Source of the DNA: Glacieibacterium sp038211965
GTDB taxonomy: Bacteria; Pseudomonadota; Alphaproteobacteria; Sphingomonadales; Sphingomonadaceae
Assembly: GCA_038211965.1 (NCBI GenBank)
Contig: JBBQVB010000060.1
Location: forward strand, 1 to 14,865
Length of the DNA stretch: 14,865 nt
Direction of reading: 5' to 3'
This document shows positions 7,360 through 14,736 of this stretch, one piece after another. Positions within the stretch are counted from its first letter, which is position 1, and every line of letters begins with the position of its first letter. The translations under genes were made by a program, and so were the position numbers. A model generated the notes under the pieces. It made no database searches. It saw only the letters and a program-made list of their open reading frames with translations, and was not told where the DNA came from.

Positions 7360-7946
7360 ACCTAGTCCTCGTCCGTCATGGCCGTCCGGAGGAGCCGACC
7401 GCCGCCGCGCCGTCGAACCCGCCGCTGTCGGCCGAAGGGCTGACGCAGGCAGAGATCACCGCCGTGCGGCTCAGCGGCGAACCGGTCACGCGCATCGTCT
7501 CGAGCGGGATGCGCCGCGCCGACGCCACCGCGCAACCGCTCGCCCGCCGCCTCGCGTTGCCGATCGAAACCGATCCCCGGCTGGGTGAAGTAGACCGCAA
7601 CGGCGGGCAATATGCCAGCATGGAGACGGTCCGCGCGCGCGGGCCGGAACACTGGCGACGCTTCCTCGCCGACCCGATCGGCTATTTCGGCGTCGACGGC
7701 TCGGCGTTCATCGCCGAGGTCAAGGCCGGTTTCGCAGCAGTGCTCGACGGGCGTGGCGGCACGACGGTGGCGTTCACGCACGGCTTCCCGATCAATATCC
7801 TGCTCGCGCACACCCTCGGGCTGGCCGAGATCACGCGCTTCATCCCGGACTATGCCTCTATCACCCGGCTGCGCGGCCCGACGCTCGACCGGCTGACCGT
7901 CGTCAGCATCAACGAGACGGCGCATTTCGTGGGGGGGGCGGCATGA
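7356..7946 (+). CDS. Histidine phosphatase (phosphoglycerate mutase-like) family protein, 196 aa
   Basis: A clade-1 histidine phosphatase: the first histidine takes up the phosphate, which is then passed to water or another acceptor. VRHGRPE (6-12) supplies His8 and Arg7. SSGMRRADAT (49-58) provides the second arginine. Glu78 in RLGEVD is the likely general acid. FTHG (140-143) gives the second catalytic His142. Length matches small phosphatases of this fold. It overlaps its neighbours on both sides by four bases (ATGA), so it belongs to the operon rather than being a chance neighbour. Such enzymes act on sugar phosphates, nucleotides, cobalamin precursors and others, so the substrate cannot be named. 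With a dikinase-like pair next door, a phosphorylated pathway intermediate is the attractive inference. Confidence 0.92.
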   Translation: MNLVLVRHGRPEEPTAAAPSNPPLSAEGLTQAEITAVRLSGEPVTRIVSSGMRRADATAQPLARRLALPIETDPRLGEVDRNGGQYASMETVRARGPEHWRRFLADPIGYFGVDGSAFIAEVKAGFAAVLDGRGGTTVAFTHGFPINILLAHTLGLAEITRFIPDYASITRLRGPTLDRLTVVSINETAHFVGGAA

Positions 7947-9460
7947 CCCTGCACCCCGGCGCCGTCGATCCGGCGCGCACCGCCGCAGTCTTCGGCGACG
8001 ACCGGCTCAGCTACGGCGCGCTCGATGCCCAAAGCTGTGCGCTGGCGGCGACGCTGTTCGCGCGCGGGCTGGTCGGCGGCGATACCGTGGCGCTGCTGAT
8101 CGGCAACTGCGCCGAATTCCTCGTGGCGGCGTGGGCGGCGCAGCGGTCGGGTCTATATTATGTGCCGCTGCCGACGCGCTCGACGACGCCCGAATTGGCG
8201 TACCTGCTAGCCGACTCGGGCGCGCGGGCGCTGATTATCGATCCGGCGTTCGCCACTGCCGCTTATGCCGCGCTGGCCGACGTCGCCGCGCCGCCCATCA
8301 TCCTCGGCCTGACCGACTGGGACACCGGCGCGCCCGAGCCGGCGGCGGTCGAGGGTGGCGACATGTGCTACACCTCGGGGTCGACCGGACGTCCCAAGGG
8401 CGTGCGCCGGGCGTTGAGCGGTGCCCCGCTGGGAAGCGACAGCCGGCGCGTCGACCGGGCGCGGGCGCTTTTCGGCTTGGACGCCGACAGCATCTTCCTG
8501 TCGCCCGCCCCGCTTTATCACGCCGCGCCGCTGCGCTTTGCGATCAACCTGCTGCGCACCGGCGGCACCGTGGTCGGCATGGCGCGCTTCGATGCTGCGG
8601 CGGCGCTGCGCCTGATCGCGGCCGAACGGGTGACGCATTCGCAGTGGGTGCCGACGATGTTCGGACGGTTGCTGGCGCTCGACGAACGCGACCGGACGCT
8701 GCTCGACCTGTCGTCGCACCGTGTCGCGGTCCACGCCGGCGCGCCGTGTGCGCCCGCCGTCAAGCGCGCGATGATCGACTGGTGGGGGCCGATCCTCCAC
8801 GAATATTACTCGGGCACCGAAAGCATCGGCTTCGCCCACGCGACCGCGGCCGAGTGGCTGGCGCGGCCCGGAACCGTCGGCCGGGCTTACGGCTCGACGG
8901 TGCATATCCTCGATGATGCGGGTCAGGCGGTCGCGACCGGCGTCACCGGCCAGGTGTTCTTCGCCGGCAGCGGCGGGCTGCTCTATCATGGCGACGCGGC
9001 CAAGACCGCCGCCGCGCACGACAGCGCCGGACGGGCGACGATGGGCGACCTCGGCTACCTCGATGCCGACGGCTATCTGTTCCTTACCGGGCGCGCCGGC
9101 TTCACGATCATCACCGGCGGCGTCAACGTCTATCCGGCCGAAGTCGAGGGCGTCCTCAGCGGCCATCCCGCCGTCGCCGATGTGGTGGTGTTCGGTGTGC
9201 CCGACGGCGACCTCGGCGAAGCGGTAGGCGCGGTGGTCGAGCCCGCGACCGGACAGGTCGGCGATGCGGCGCTGGCGACCGATCTGCTGGCGTGGGCCCG
9301 GACGCAGCTGGCCGGACCGAAGTTGCCGCGCCGTATCGTCTTCGCGACGCTGCCGCGCACCGCGACCGGCAAGCTCGCCCGGGCCGAAGTGCGCGACGCC
9401 TATCTCGCCGGGCACGACCGCGGCTTCGCCGCCGCCGCGGCGCAGGCTGAGCCGGTATGA
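7943..9460 (+). CDS. AMP-forming acyl-CoA synthetase (ANL superfamily, FadD-like), 505 aa
   Basis: Activates a carboxylic acid with ATP and CoA to an acyl-CoA via an acyl-AMP. Motifs in order: P-loop YTSGSTGRPKG (143-153, Ser where most have Thr); YSGTE (289-293, adenine binding); GDLGYLD (368-374, ribose-binding Asp369); hinge region TGRAGF (382-387) followed by TGGVNVYPAEVE (391-402); and C-terminal PRTATGKL (471-478) with the acylation Lys477. LYHAAPLRF (191-199) resembles mycobacterial and sphingomonad FadD proteins used on steroid side chains, terpenoid acids or odd fatty acids. The length is slightly short for the family but both domains are complete. ATG at 7943 overlaps the phosphatase stop; the gene end overlaps the next start at 9457. 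Together with the aldehyde dehydrogenase it forms an aldehyde-to-acid-to-CoA segment. Confidence 0.95.
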   Translation: MTLHPGAVDPARTAAVFGDDRLSYGALDAQSCALAATLFARGLVGGDTVALLIGNCAEFLVAAWAAQRSGLYYVPLPTRSTTPELAYLLADSGARALIIDPAFATAAYAALADVAAPPIILGLTDWDTGAPEPAAVEGGDMCYTSGSTGRPKGVRRALSGAPLGSDSRRVDRARALFGLDADSIFLSPAPLYHAAPLRFAINLLRTGGTVVGMARFDAAAALRLIAAERVTHSQWVPTMFGRLLALDERDRTLLDLSSHRVAVHAGAPCAPAVKRAMIDWWGPILHEYYSGTESIGFAHATAAEWLARPGTVGRAYGSTVHILDDAGQAVATGVTGQVFFAGSGGLLYHGDAAKTAAAHDSAGRATMGDLGYLDADGYLFLTGRAGFTIITGGVNVYPAEVEGVLSGHPAVADVVVFGVPDGDLGEAVGAVVEPATGQVGDAALATDLLAWARTQLAGPKLPRRIVFATLPRTATGKLARAEVRDAYLAGHDRGFAAAAAQAEPV

Positions 9461-10038
9461 GTGCGACCGCCGACCTGCTCGTCCAGCTGCGATTGAAGGG
9501 GATCGCCCGCCCCGGCACGATCGACGACGGGGCAATCGCGGCGTTGGTCGCCGACGGGCGGGTTGAGGCGACGCGGCTGGGGCATCGACTGACCGCGGCG
9601 GGCCGCGCCGAGGCGGACCTGGTCTGGGTCGGCGAACGGGTGCAGGCCGACGCAGGGCGTCTGGCCAAACTTTATGTGCGCTTCGAGGCGATCAACCCCT
9701 CGTTCAAGGCGCTGGTCGCCGACTGGCAGCTGCGCGACGGCAACCCGAACGATCATTCGGATCACGGTTATGACGCCACGGTGCTGGCGCGGCTCGACCC
9801 GCTGGTGGCGGTGCTCGATGCGATCCTCGCCGATCTGGCCGCGGTCGTGCCGCGGCTGGCGCGCTATGGCCCCGCTTTCACCGCGGCACGCGCGCAGCTG
9901 GCGGCGGGACAGACTCGCTGGTTCTCGGGGCCGATGGTCGATTCGGTGCACACCTTGTGGTTCGAATTGCATGAGGAATTGATCCACCTGACCGGTCGCA
10001 CGCGTGCCGTCGAAGCCGCTGCCGGACGCGCCGCATGA
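9457..10038 (+). CDS. Small winged-helix-like plus alpha-helical protein of uncertain function, 193 aa
   Basis: I do not recognise a named function. Residues ~5-53 look like a compact winged-helix module (LKGIARPGTIDDGAIAAL, then VEATRLGHRLTAAGR), so an automatic annotation might say MarR-like regulator. Residues 60-185 are strongly helical with a distinctive conserved-looking core: DWQLRDGNPNDHSDHGYD (89-106), PRLARYGPAF (132-141), FSGP (156-159) and SVHTLWFELHEEL (163-175). This His/Asp/Trp-rich core is unlike a MarR dimer region and looks like a partner-binding or ligand-binding helical bundle. From memory, similar sequences occur in actinobacteria with short PPDK-like proteins, which would make it an accessory subunit of the dikinase pair; I could not check this. 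It lies between the ligase and the aldehyde dehydrogenase with ATGA overlaps on both sides. Confidence 0.8.
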   Translation: MSATADLLVQLRLKGIARPGTIDDGAIAALVADGRVEATRLGHRLTAAGRAEADLVWVGERVQADAGRLAKLYVRFEAINPSFKALVADWQLRDGNPNDHSDHGYDATVLARLDPLVAVLDAILADLAAVVPRLARYGPAFTAARAQLAAGQTRWFSGPMVDSVHTLWFELHEELIHLTGRTRAVEAAAGRAA

Positions 10039-11393
10039 CGGCGACTCCCGCACTCGCCGCAATCGACGCCGCCGTCGACGCCCTGCCAGCCGCCGCGGCG
10101 ACGACGGCGGCCGAGCGAGCGCAGGCGTTGCGGTGCCTCGCCAATGCGCTCGAGCGCGACGGTGATGCGCTCGCGGCGTTGTGCATTGCCGAGATCGGCA
10201 CGCCGTGGGCACAGGCGCGTTCGCTCCACGTTGGCGCGGCGGTCGGCTGCCTCCGCGCCTATGCCGATCTTGCCGAACGGCACCGTTTCGTCGACGTCCG
10301 GCAGGCGGCGCGTGGCGGCACGGTCGAGGTCCGGCGCGCACCGGTCGGCGTCGCGGTCGGCATCGTGCCGTGGAACGTGCCGATCTACCTCGCCTGCCAA
10401 AAACTCGGCGCCGCGGTCGCGGCCGGCTGTCCGCTGGTGCTCAAGCCGTCGCCCGAGAACAGCGGCGCGATGATGCGCTTTGCCGCGCTGCTCGACGATC
10501 TGCCGTTGCCGCCGGGCATGCTGGCGGCGGTGATCGGCGACGCCGACGCCGGCCGCGCGCTTGTCGCCGACCCGCGGGTGGCCAGGGTCAGCTTCACCGG
10601 GTCGACCGCTGCCGGTCGCGCCGTCGCCGTCGCCTGCGCCGATCGCTTCGCCCGCGTCACGCTCGAGCTCGGGGGCAAGTCGGCGGCGATCCTGCTCGAC
10701 GACTTCGATCCCGACGATGCGGCTGCGATGCGCGAGCTGTTCCTCGCGATGCTGCAGAACAACGGCCAGGTCTGCGGCGCGCAATCGCGGGTGCTGGTGC
10801 CGCAGCGCCACGAGGCGCGCTTCACCGCCGCCCTCGCGGCGCTGATCGACGGGCTGCGGGTCGACCGACCGACCGATCCGGCGACCGACATCGGCCCGCT
10901 CGCCACCGCGGCCCACGCCGCCCGTGTCCGGACGATGATCGCCCGGGCGCTGGCCGGTAGTGCCCGTCTGGTCGCCGGCGGCCGGCCGGTCCCCGACGGC
11001 AATTTCGTCGCCCCGCACCTGTTCGCGGTCGATGACCCCGGCAGCGATATCGCCCGCGACGAGGTGTTCGGCCCGGTCGTGACCGTGCTCACCTACCGCG
11101 ACGAAGCCGCGGCGGTCACGCTCGCCAACGATAGCCCCTACGGCCTGTCGGGGTCGGTCTGGTCGGTCGATTCGGACCGGGCCGTCGCCGTTGCCCGCGG
11201 TCTGCGGACCGGTACGGTCGGCATCAATTCCAAGCGCATTCTCGACTTCGCCGCGCCGTTCGGCGGCTGGCGCGCGTCGGGGATCGGTCGCGAGCTCGGG
11301 CCCGAAGGCATCGACGCCTATCTCGAGACGACCGCCATTCTGGTTCCAGACACGTCAACGATAATGCACACCGCAGGGGAGAGACGACCATGA
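10035..11393 (+). CDS. NAD(P)-dependent aldehyde dehydrogenase, 452 aa
   Basis: Oxidises an aldehyde to the carboxylic acid. The family pattern is complete: PWN (112-114, oxyanion Asn114), LKPSPEN (136-142, cofactor-binding Lys), FTGST (187-191), general base Glu211 in LELGGK, nucleophile Cys247 in GQVCGAQS, EVFGPV (343-348) with cofactor-binding Glu343, and the C-terminal FGGWRASGIGRE (409-420). At 452 aa it is a little shorter than the usual 480-500, mainly at the N-terminus. The ATG at 10035 overlaps the preceding stop, so this start is the likely one. Placed after the ligase and before the receptor, it would produce the acid that the ligase converts to a CoA ester. The substrate is unknown. 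Confidence 0.96.
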   Translation: MTATPALAAIDAAVDALPAAAATTAAERAQALRCLANALERDGDALAALCIAEIGTPWAQARSLHVGAAVGCLRAYADLAERHRFVDVRQAARGGTVEVRRAPVGVAVGIVPWNVPIYLACQKLGAAVAAGCPLVLKPSPENSGAMMRFAALLDDLPLPPGMLAAVIGDADAGRALVADPRVARVSFTGSTAAGRAVAVACADRFARVTLELGGKSAAILLDDFDPDDAAAMRELFLAMLQNNGQVCGAQSRVLVPQRHEARFTAALAALIDGLRVDRPTDPATDIGPLATAAHAARVRTMIARALAGSARLVAGGRPVPDGNFVAPHLFAVDDPGSDIARDEVFGPVVTVLTYRDEAAAVTLANDSPYGLSGSVWSVDSDRAVAVARGLRTGTVGINSKRILDFAAPFGGWRASGIGRELGPEGIDAYLETTAILVPDTSTIMHTAGERRP

Positions 11394-14023
11394 CGACACA
11401 GGTTTTGCTGCGCCTCGCCAGCTCAATGCTGGCACTGACCGCCGCGCCGGTATGGGCGCAACAAGCGGGGACCGCACCGCCCAAGCCGGCCGCGGCGGCC
11501 AGCGGCAACGGCGCGCCCGCCCGGGCGTCGGTCGTGAGCACGGCGACCGAGGGGCTAGACGACATCATCGTCACCGCCCAGCGCCGGTCGCAGAACCTTC
11601 AGGATGTCCCGGCCGCGATCTCGGCGATCTCGGGCGAGGAACTGGCGGAGCGCGGCATCACGCAGACCAGCGATCTGATGGGCAACTTGCCCAACCTGCA
11701 GGTGACGTCGGCCTATGGCACGACCCAGCCGAACTTCGCGATCCGCGGCATCTCGGTCGCCAACGAATTCTCCGCCTCGACCGCCTCGCCGGTCGGGGTC
11801 TATGTCGACGAGGTATATCAGTCGTTCCGCGCCAGCCACGGGCAGCAGCTGTACGATCTCGAACGCGTCGAGGTGCTGCGCGGTCCGCAGGGCACGCTAT
11901 ATGGTCGCAATACGACCGGCGGCGCGGTCAATTTCATCACGCGGGCACCGCGGTTGCAGGGCAATCAGGGCTATGCCACCATCGGCTACGGCAATTACGA
12001 GACGTTGACGCTGCAGGGCGCGGCAGAGGCGACGCTTGATCCCGACAAGCTCGGCATCCGCATCGCGGGCACGCGGTCGCGGGGCAAGGGCTATACCTAC
12101 GATCCGACGCTGAACCAGGATTACGGCTCGACGGACGCGCTGGCGGGGCGCGTCGAGGTGCGCTGGAAACCGACGCCGACGCTCGACATTACCGCCAAGA
12201 TCTACGGCGCGCGCAACAACCCGCGGCAGGACCTGCCGTACGGCATCGGCTATCTGCAGAACCGCACCGACGCCGCCGGCTATTCGCGCTTTGTGCCGCG
12301 TCCCGAACTCGGCGGCCGCCTGCTGCGCCAGAACGAGATCGAGGCCGATACCGCCGGCCGTTACTTCACCTCCGACGTCGGCGGCTCGCTGACGGTCAAG
12401 GCGACCCTCGGTGACGGACTGACGCTGACCTCGGTCACCGGCTACGACTACGGTAAGTACAAAGTGTCGCCGTTCGATTGTGACGGCTCGCCGAACAACG
12501 TCTGCGCCATCCGCTACGAATCGCGCTCGAAAAACTTCAATCAGGACCTCCGGCTCAATTACGATCGCGGCGCGCTCAAGCTGATCGGCGGCCTGTATTA
12601 TGGTCGCGACGAGATCAAGACGCATAACCAGCCCGACTTCTTCGGCTTCCTGCGGCCGTTGTTGCTCAATGCAGGTGTGCCGGCGAACTTCAACAACATC
12701 CCGATCGCGGTCGGCAATTCGCTCAAGACGATCCCGGCGTTTCTCCTGAATCCGGCGCTGACCCCATCGTCACCGGGTTTTTGTGCGCCGATCGTGATCA
12801 ACCCGGGTGGCTTTTACGACGCCCGGTCGCTGATCGCCTTCCAGGCCGACGTCAACGCCACCAACTCGGCCGGCGGCACCGCTTTCCAGGCGGCGTGCGC
12901 CGCCGCCGGGGCCCCACCATTCGGACCGATCCTCGCCGATCAGACGTTCACGCTGACCCGGCCGTCGAAGGCGATCTATGGCGAGGGGGCCTATACCGTA
13001 ACCGACAAGCTGACGCTGACCGTCGGCCTGCGCTATACCTTCGACGAGGTGCGCTATTCGGATGCGCGGACGATCGTCTACGACCTCGGTGGCACCAAGC
13101 CGATCGCCAGTCTCGTGCCGTACAGCTTTCCGTACAACCCGGCGCTGCCGGCGGTGCAGCAGGCGCGCAAGACTCAGCGGCTGACCGGCCGCGTCGTCGC
13201 CGACTATAAGTTCGCCGACCACGTCCTCGGCTATCTCAGCTACAGCCGCGGCTACCGGGCCGGCACCTATAACGGCCTCGCCTACCAGGACATCAGCCAG
13301 GTCTATTTCGTCGATCCCGAAAAGGTGAACGCTTATGAAGCCGGGCTGAAGACGCGTTTCCTCGACAACCGCGTCCAGCTCAACCTCGCGGGCTTCTATT
13401 ACGATTATTCGAACCAGCAGGTCGCGCAGATCATCGGCGCGACCAGCTTCCTGCGCAACGCCGGCGGCCGTGTCTTCGGCGGCGAGGCCGAGCTGGCCGC
13501 ACAGGTCCTGCCGATCCTGCGTCTCGACGCGACGCTCGGCCTGCTCGATTCGCAGTATAAGGGCAACAAGATCGATCCGACCGACCCGCGCAGCCTGACG
13601 CTCAACATCAACGGCAACCCGTTCCCGAATGCGCCGGCGACGACGTTCTCGGCCGGCTTCACACTGACCGCCTATGACCAGGGCAAATCCAAGGTCACCA
13701 TACGCGGCGACACGCAGTATATGGGGCGCTATTACTTCGATCCGTTCAAAAACTACGGCCAGAACCCGTGCAGCAGTCCGGCTGCGGGCAAGACCATCCT
13801 CCAGGCCACGCCCGAGCTGGCGTGCGGCAATCCCGGATATTGGTTGGTCAACGGGCGGGTGACCTACGATTATAACGACCGCATCGCCGTTTCGGCGTTC
13901 GGGCGGAACCTGACGAACAAGTTCTATTATACTTACGGTCTGAACTTGAATGCATTCTACGAAGACTATTTGACCCGCGGCGCGCCGAGAACATTCGGCG
14001 CGGAAGTTACGGTGAAATTCTAA
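11390..14023 (+). CDS. TonB-dependent outer-membrane receptor, 877 aa
   Basis: An energised outer-membrane channel for a scarce or bulky nutrient. The N-terminus has a signal peptide with likely cleavage after PVWA (residue 23), then a Pro/Ala-rich linker, a TonB box DDIIVTA (57-63), a plug domain at about 68-190 containing LRGPQGTLYGRNTTGG (163-178), and a large beta-barrel to the terminal Phe877, the usual signal for barrel insertion. The plug type and TonB box are those of the large sphingomonad receptor family, whose members often sit beside catabolic genes and take up non-siderophore substrates. It is the last gene of the operon. The start overlaps the aldehyde dehydrogenase stop as ATGA, yet AGGGGAGAG (11375-11383), six bases ahead of the ATG, is a strong ribosome site that should boost expression. 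Substrate unknown; uptake of the pathway's substrate is inferred from context. Confidence 0.97.
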   Translation: MTTQVLLRLASSMLALTAAPVWAQQAGTAPPKPAAAASGNGAPARASVVSTATEGLDDIIVTAQRRSQNLQDVPAAISAISGEELAERGITQTSDLMGNLPNLQVTSAYGTTQPNFAIRGISVANEFSASTASPVGVYVDEVYQSFRASHGQQLYDLERVEVLRGPQGTLYGRNTTGGAVNFITRAPRLQGNQGYATIGYGNYETLTLQGAAEATLDPDKLGIRIAGTRSRGKGYTYDPTLNQDYGSTDALAGRVEVRWKPTPTLDITAKIYGARNNPRQDLPYGIGYLQNRTDAAGYSRFVPRPELGGRLLRQNEIEADTAGRYFTSDVGGSLTVKATLGDGLTLTSVTGYDYGKYKVSPFDCDGSPNNVCAIRYESRSKNFNQDLRLNYDRGALKLIGGLYYGRDEIKTHNQPDFFGFLRPLLLNAGVPANFNNIPIAVGNSLKTIPAFLLNPALTPSSPGFCAPIVINPGGFYDARSLIAFQADVNATNSAGGTAFQAACAAAGAPPFGPILADQTFTLTRPSKAIYGEGAYTVTDKLTLTVGLRYTFDEVRYSDARTIVYDLGGTKPIASLVPYSFPYNPALPAVQQARKTQRLTGRVVADYKFADHVLGYLSYSRGYRAGTYNGLAYQDISQVYFVDPEKVNAYEAGLKTRFLDNRVQLNLAGFYYDYSNQQVAQIIGATSFLRNAGGRVFGGEAELAAQVLPILRLDATLGLLDSQYKGNKIDPTDPRSLTLNINGNPFPNAPATTFSAGFTLTAYDQGKSKVTIRGDTQYMGRYYFDPFKNYGQNPCSSPAAGKTILQATPELACGNPGYWLVNGRVTYDYNDRIAVSAFGRNLTNKFYYTYGLNLNAFYEDYLTRGAPRTFGAEVTVKF

Positions 14024-14044
14024 GTCGACAGGCCGAGCGCGAGG

Positions 14045-14075
14045 ACGGCACTGAGTAGACCAGTTGTGCCGTTTT
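14045..14075 (+). terminator. Rho-independent-type terminator after the receptor gene
   Basis: The stem ACGGCAC (14045-14051) pairs perfectly with GTGCCGT (14066-14072) around a 14-base loop, and the stem runs into TTTT. It lies about 20 bases past the receptor's stop codon, where the end of the eight-gene operon is expected. The T tract is short, so efficiency is uncertain. Confidence 0.6.
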
Positions 14076-14272
14076 CGCTTGGTGTCAGATGCTAAAGCCG
14101 TTTTGACATTGCATCGCGCCCGGCAAGTCGCATCCAATAGATTCGTCGGGTTTGATGAGCGCGTGTGCGACGTGTGCTAGAACGGTTATCTGTTGCCTCA
14201 GCTGGCAGCAGCGCGACGGGTCATCGAGGCATGCCAGACCAAGGTTAACACGGTTTGTCCGCACAGTAGCCT

Positions 14273-14292
14273 CGGCGGGTTTGCACCCGCCG
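14273..14292 (+). terminator. GC-rich hairpin followed by an AT-rich tail, possible second terminator
   Basis: CGGCGGGT (14273-14280) and ACCCGCCG (14285-14292) form a perfect 8-bp stem with a TTGC loop, followed by CGTTTATTAATTT. The shape suits a plus-strand terminator and could back up the one at 14045. The tail is not a clean T run, and the element lies about 250 bases from the nearest upstream gene. Confidence 0.4.
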
Positions 14293-14404
14293 CGTTTATT
14301 AATTTCCTTCGCAAAGGGCGTGTGAAACGAAAGCTAACTTAACCTTGGCTGTAAAAGCGGGAGCGGATCGTTCGAGAAAAGGCCGCCATAGCGGGTCTGA
14401 CATT

Positions 14405-14427
14405 CGGAAGCGGACATACCGCTTTCG
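14405..14427. repeat. Nine-base-pair hairpin, first of a close pair
   Basis: CGGAAGCGG (14405-14413) pairs with CCGCTTTCG (14419-14427) around ACATA, with one G-T wobble on this strand. It lies 7 bases from the next hairpin. Together they could be part of a structured transcript or a protein-binding site of the neighbouring recombinase element. No function is known to me. Confidence 0.4.
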
Positions 14428-14434
14428 GCCCCGT

Positions 14435-14478
14435 CCCAGACACAAGCGCTGCCGCCACCGCGGGGTACTTGTGTTGGG
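14435..14478. repeat. Long bulged hairpin, second of a close pair
   Basis: CCCAGACACAAG (14435-14446) pairs with CTTGTGTTGGG (14468-14478) as an 11-bp stem with one bulged G and a GC-rich 21-base loop. The stem is too long to be likely by chance at this spot, but no T tract follows, so it is not an obvious terminator. Confidence 0.4.
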
Positions 14479-14736
14479 TGGTATAGGGTCTAGCATGTCG
14501 GTGCCGCTTTAATCGGCATTACTTACGCATCGTGAACAATGGCCGAGGATTGTGCCGAAGCGAAAGAGAGATGGAGGGGTGCCTCCAGGGCGCCGCAGTC
14601 GCCCGGTCACTAATCAAGCTTAGACCTGCCCTCAATCTCGGATGCTAAATCAACCCGAGAGCGCGCGCGCGCATCGCGGCATCTGTCCGGTTCGGCCCCG
14701 TGACCGCGAAGCTGTGCAAAATGGCCATGTGGGATT

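Larger units (their letters stand above)
14076..14736. other. Non-coding stretch with several hairpins, no credible gene
   Basis: About 660 bases between the operon terminator and the recombinase gene. Base composition is more mixed than in the genes, with AT-rich patches and a GC-alternating run near 14660-14675. A 65-codon minus-strand frame (14299-14496) has no ribosome site or recognisable family, and short plus-strand frames are no better. Three separate hairpins (14273-14292, 14405-14427, 14435-14478) are listed individually. I see no tRNA, and no attachment site can be assigned. Confidence 0.5.

Noticed and set aside
9457..10038. Annotating the 193-aa protein as a MarR-family regulator.
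   Set aside because: Only the first ~50 residues look winged-helix; the helical core with its His/Asp/Trp motifs does not look like a MarR dimer region, and the operon position is unusual for a regulator.
8207..11018. Long minus-strand frames opposite the ligase, small protein and aldehyde dehydrogenase.
   Set aside because: Compositionally biased shadows of well-supported plus-strand genes.
12770..14137. A 455-codon minus-strand frame opposite the receptor gene.
   Set aside because: It is antisense to a convincing TonB-dependent receptor, has no family resemblance, and such long shadow frames are expected at this GC content.
14299..14496. A 65-codon minus-strand frame in the right non-coding stretch.
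   Set aside because: No ribosome site, no recognisable family, and it spans two hairpins that better explain the local sequence.
14655..14680. GC-alternating run as a special structural element.
   Set aside because: Short alternating GC stretches are common in such a GC-rich genome and nothing nearby gives it a role.
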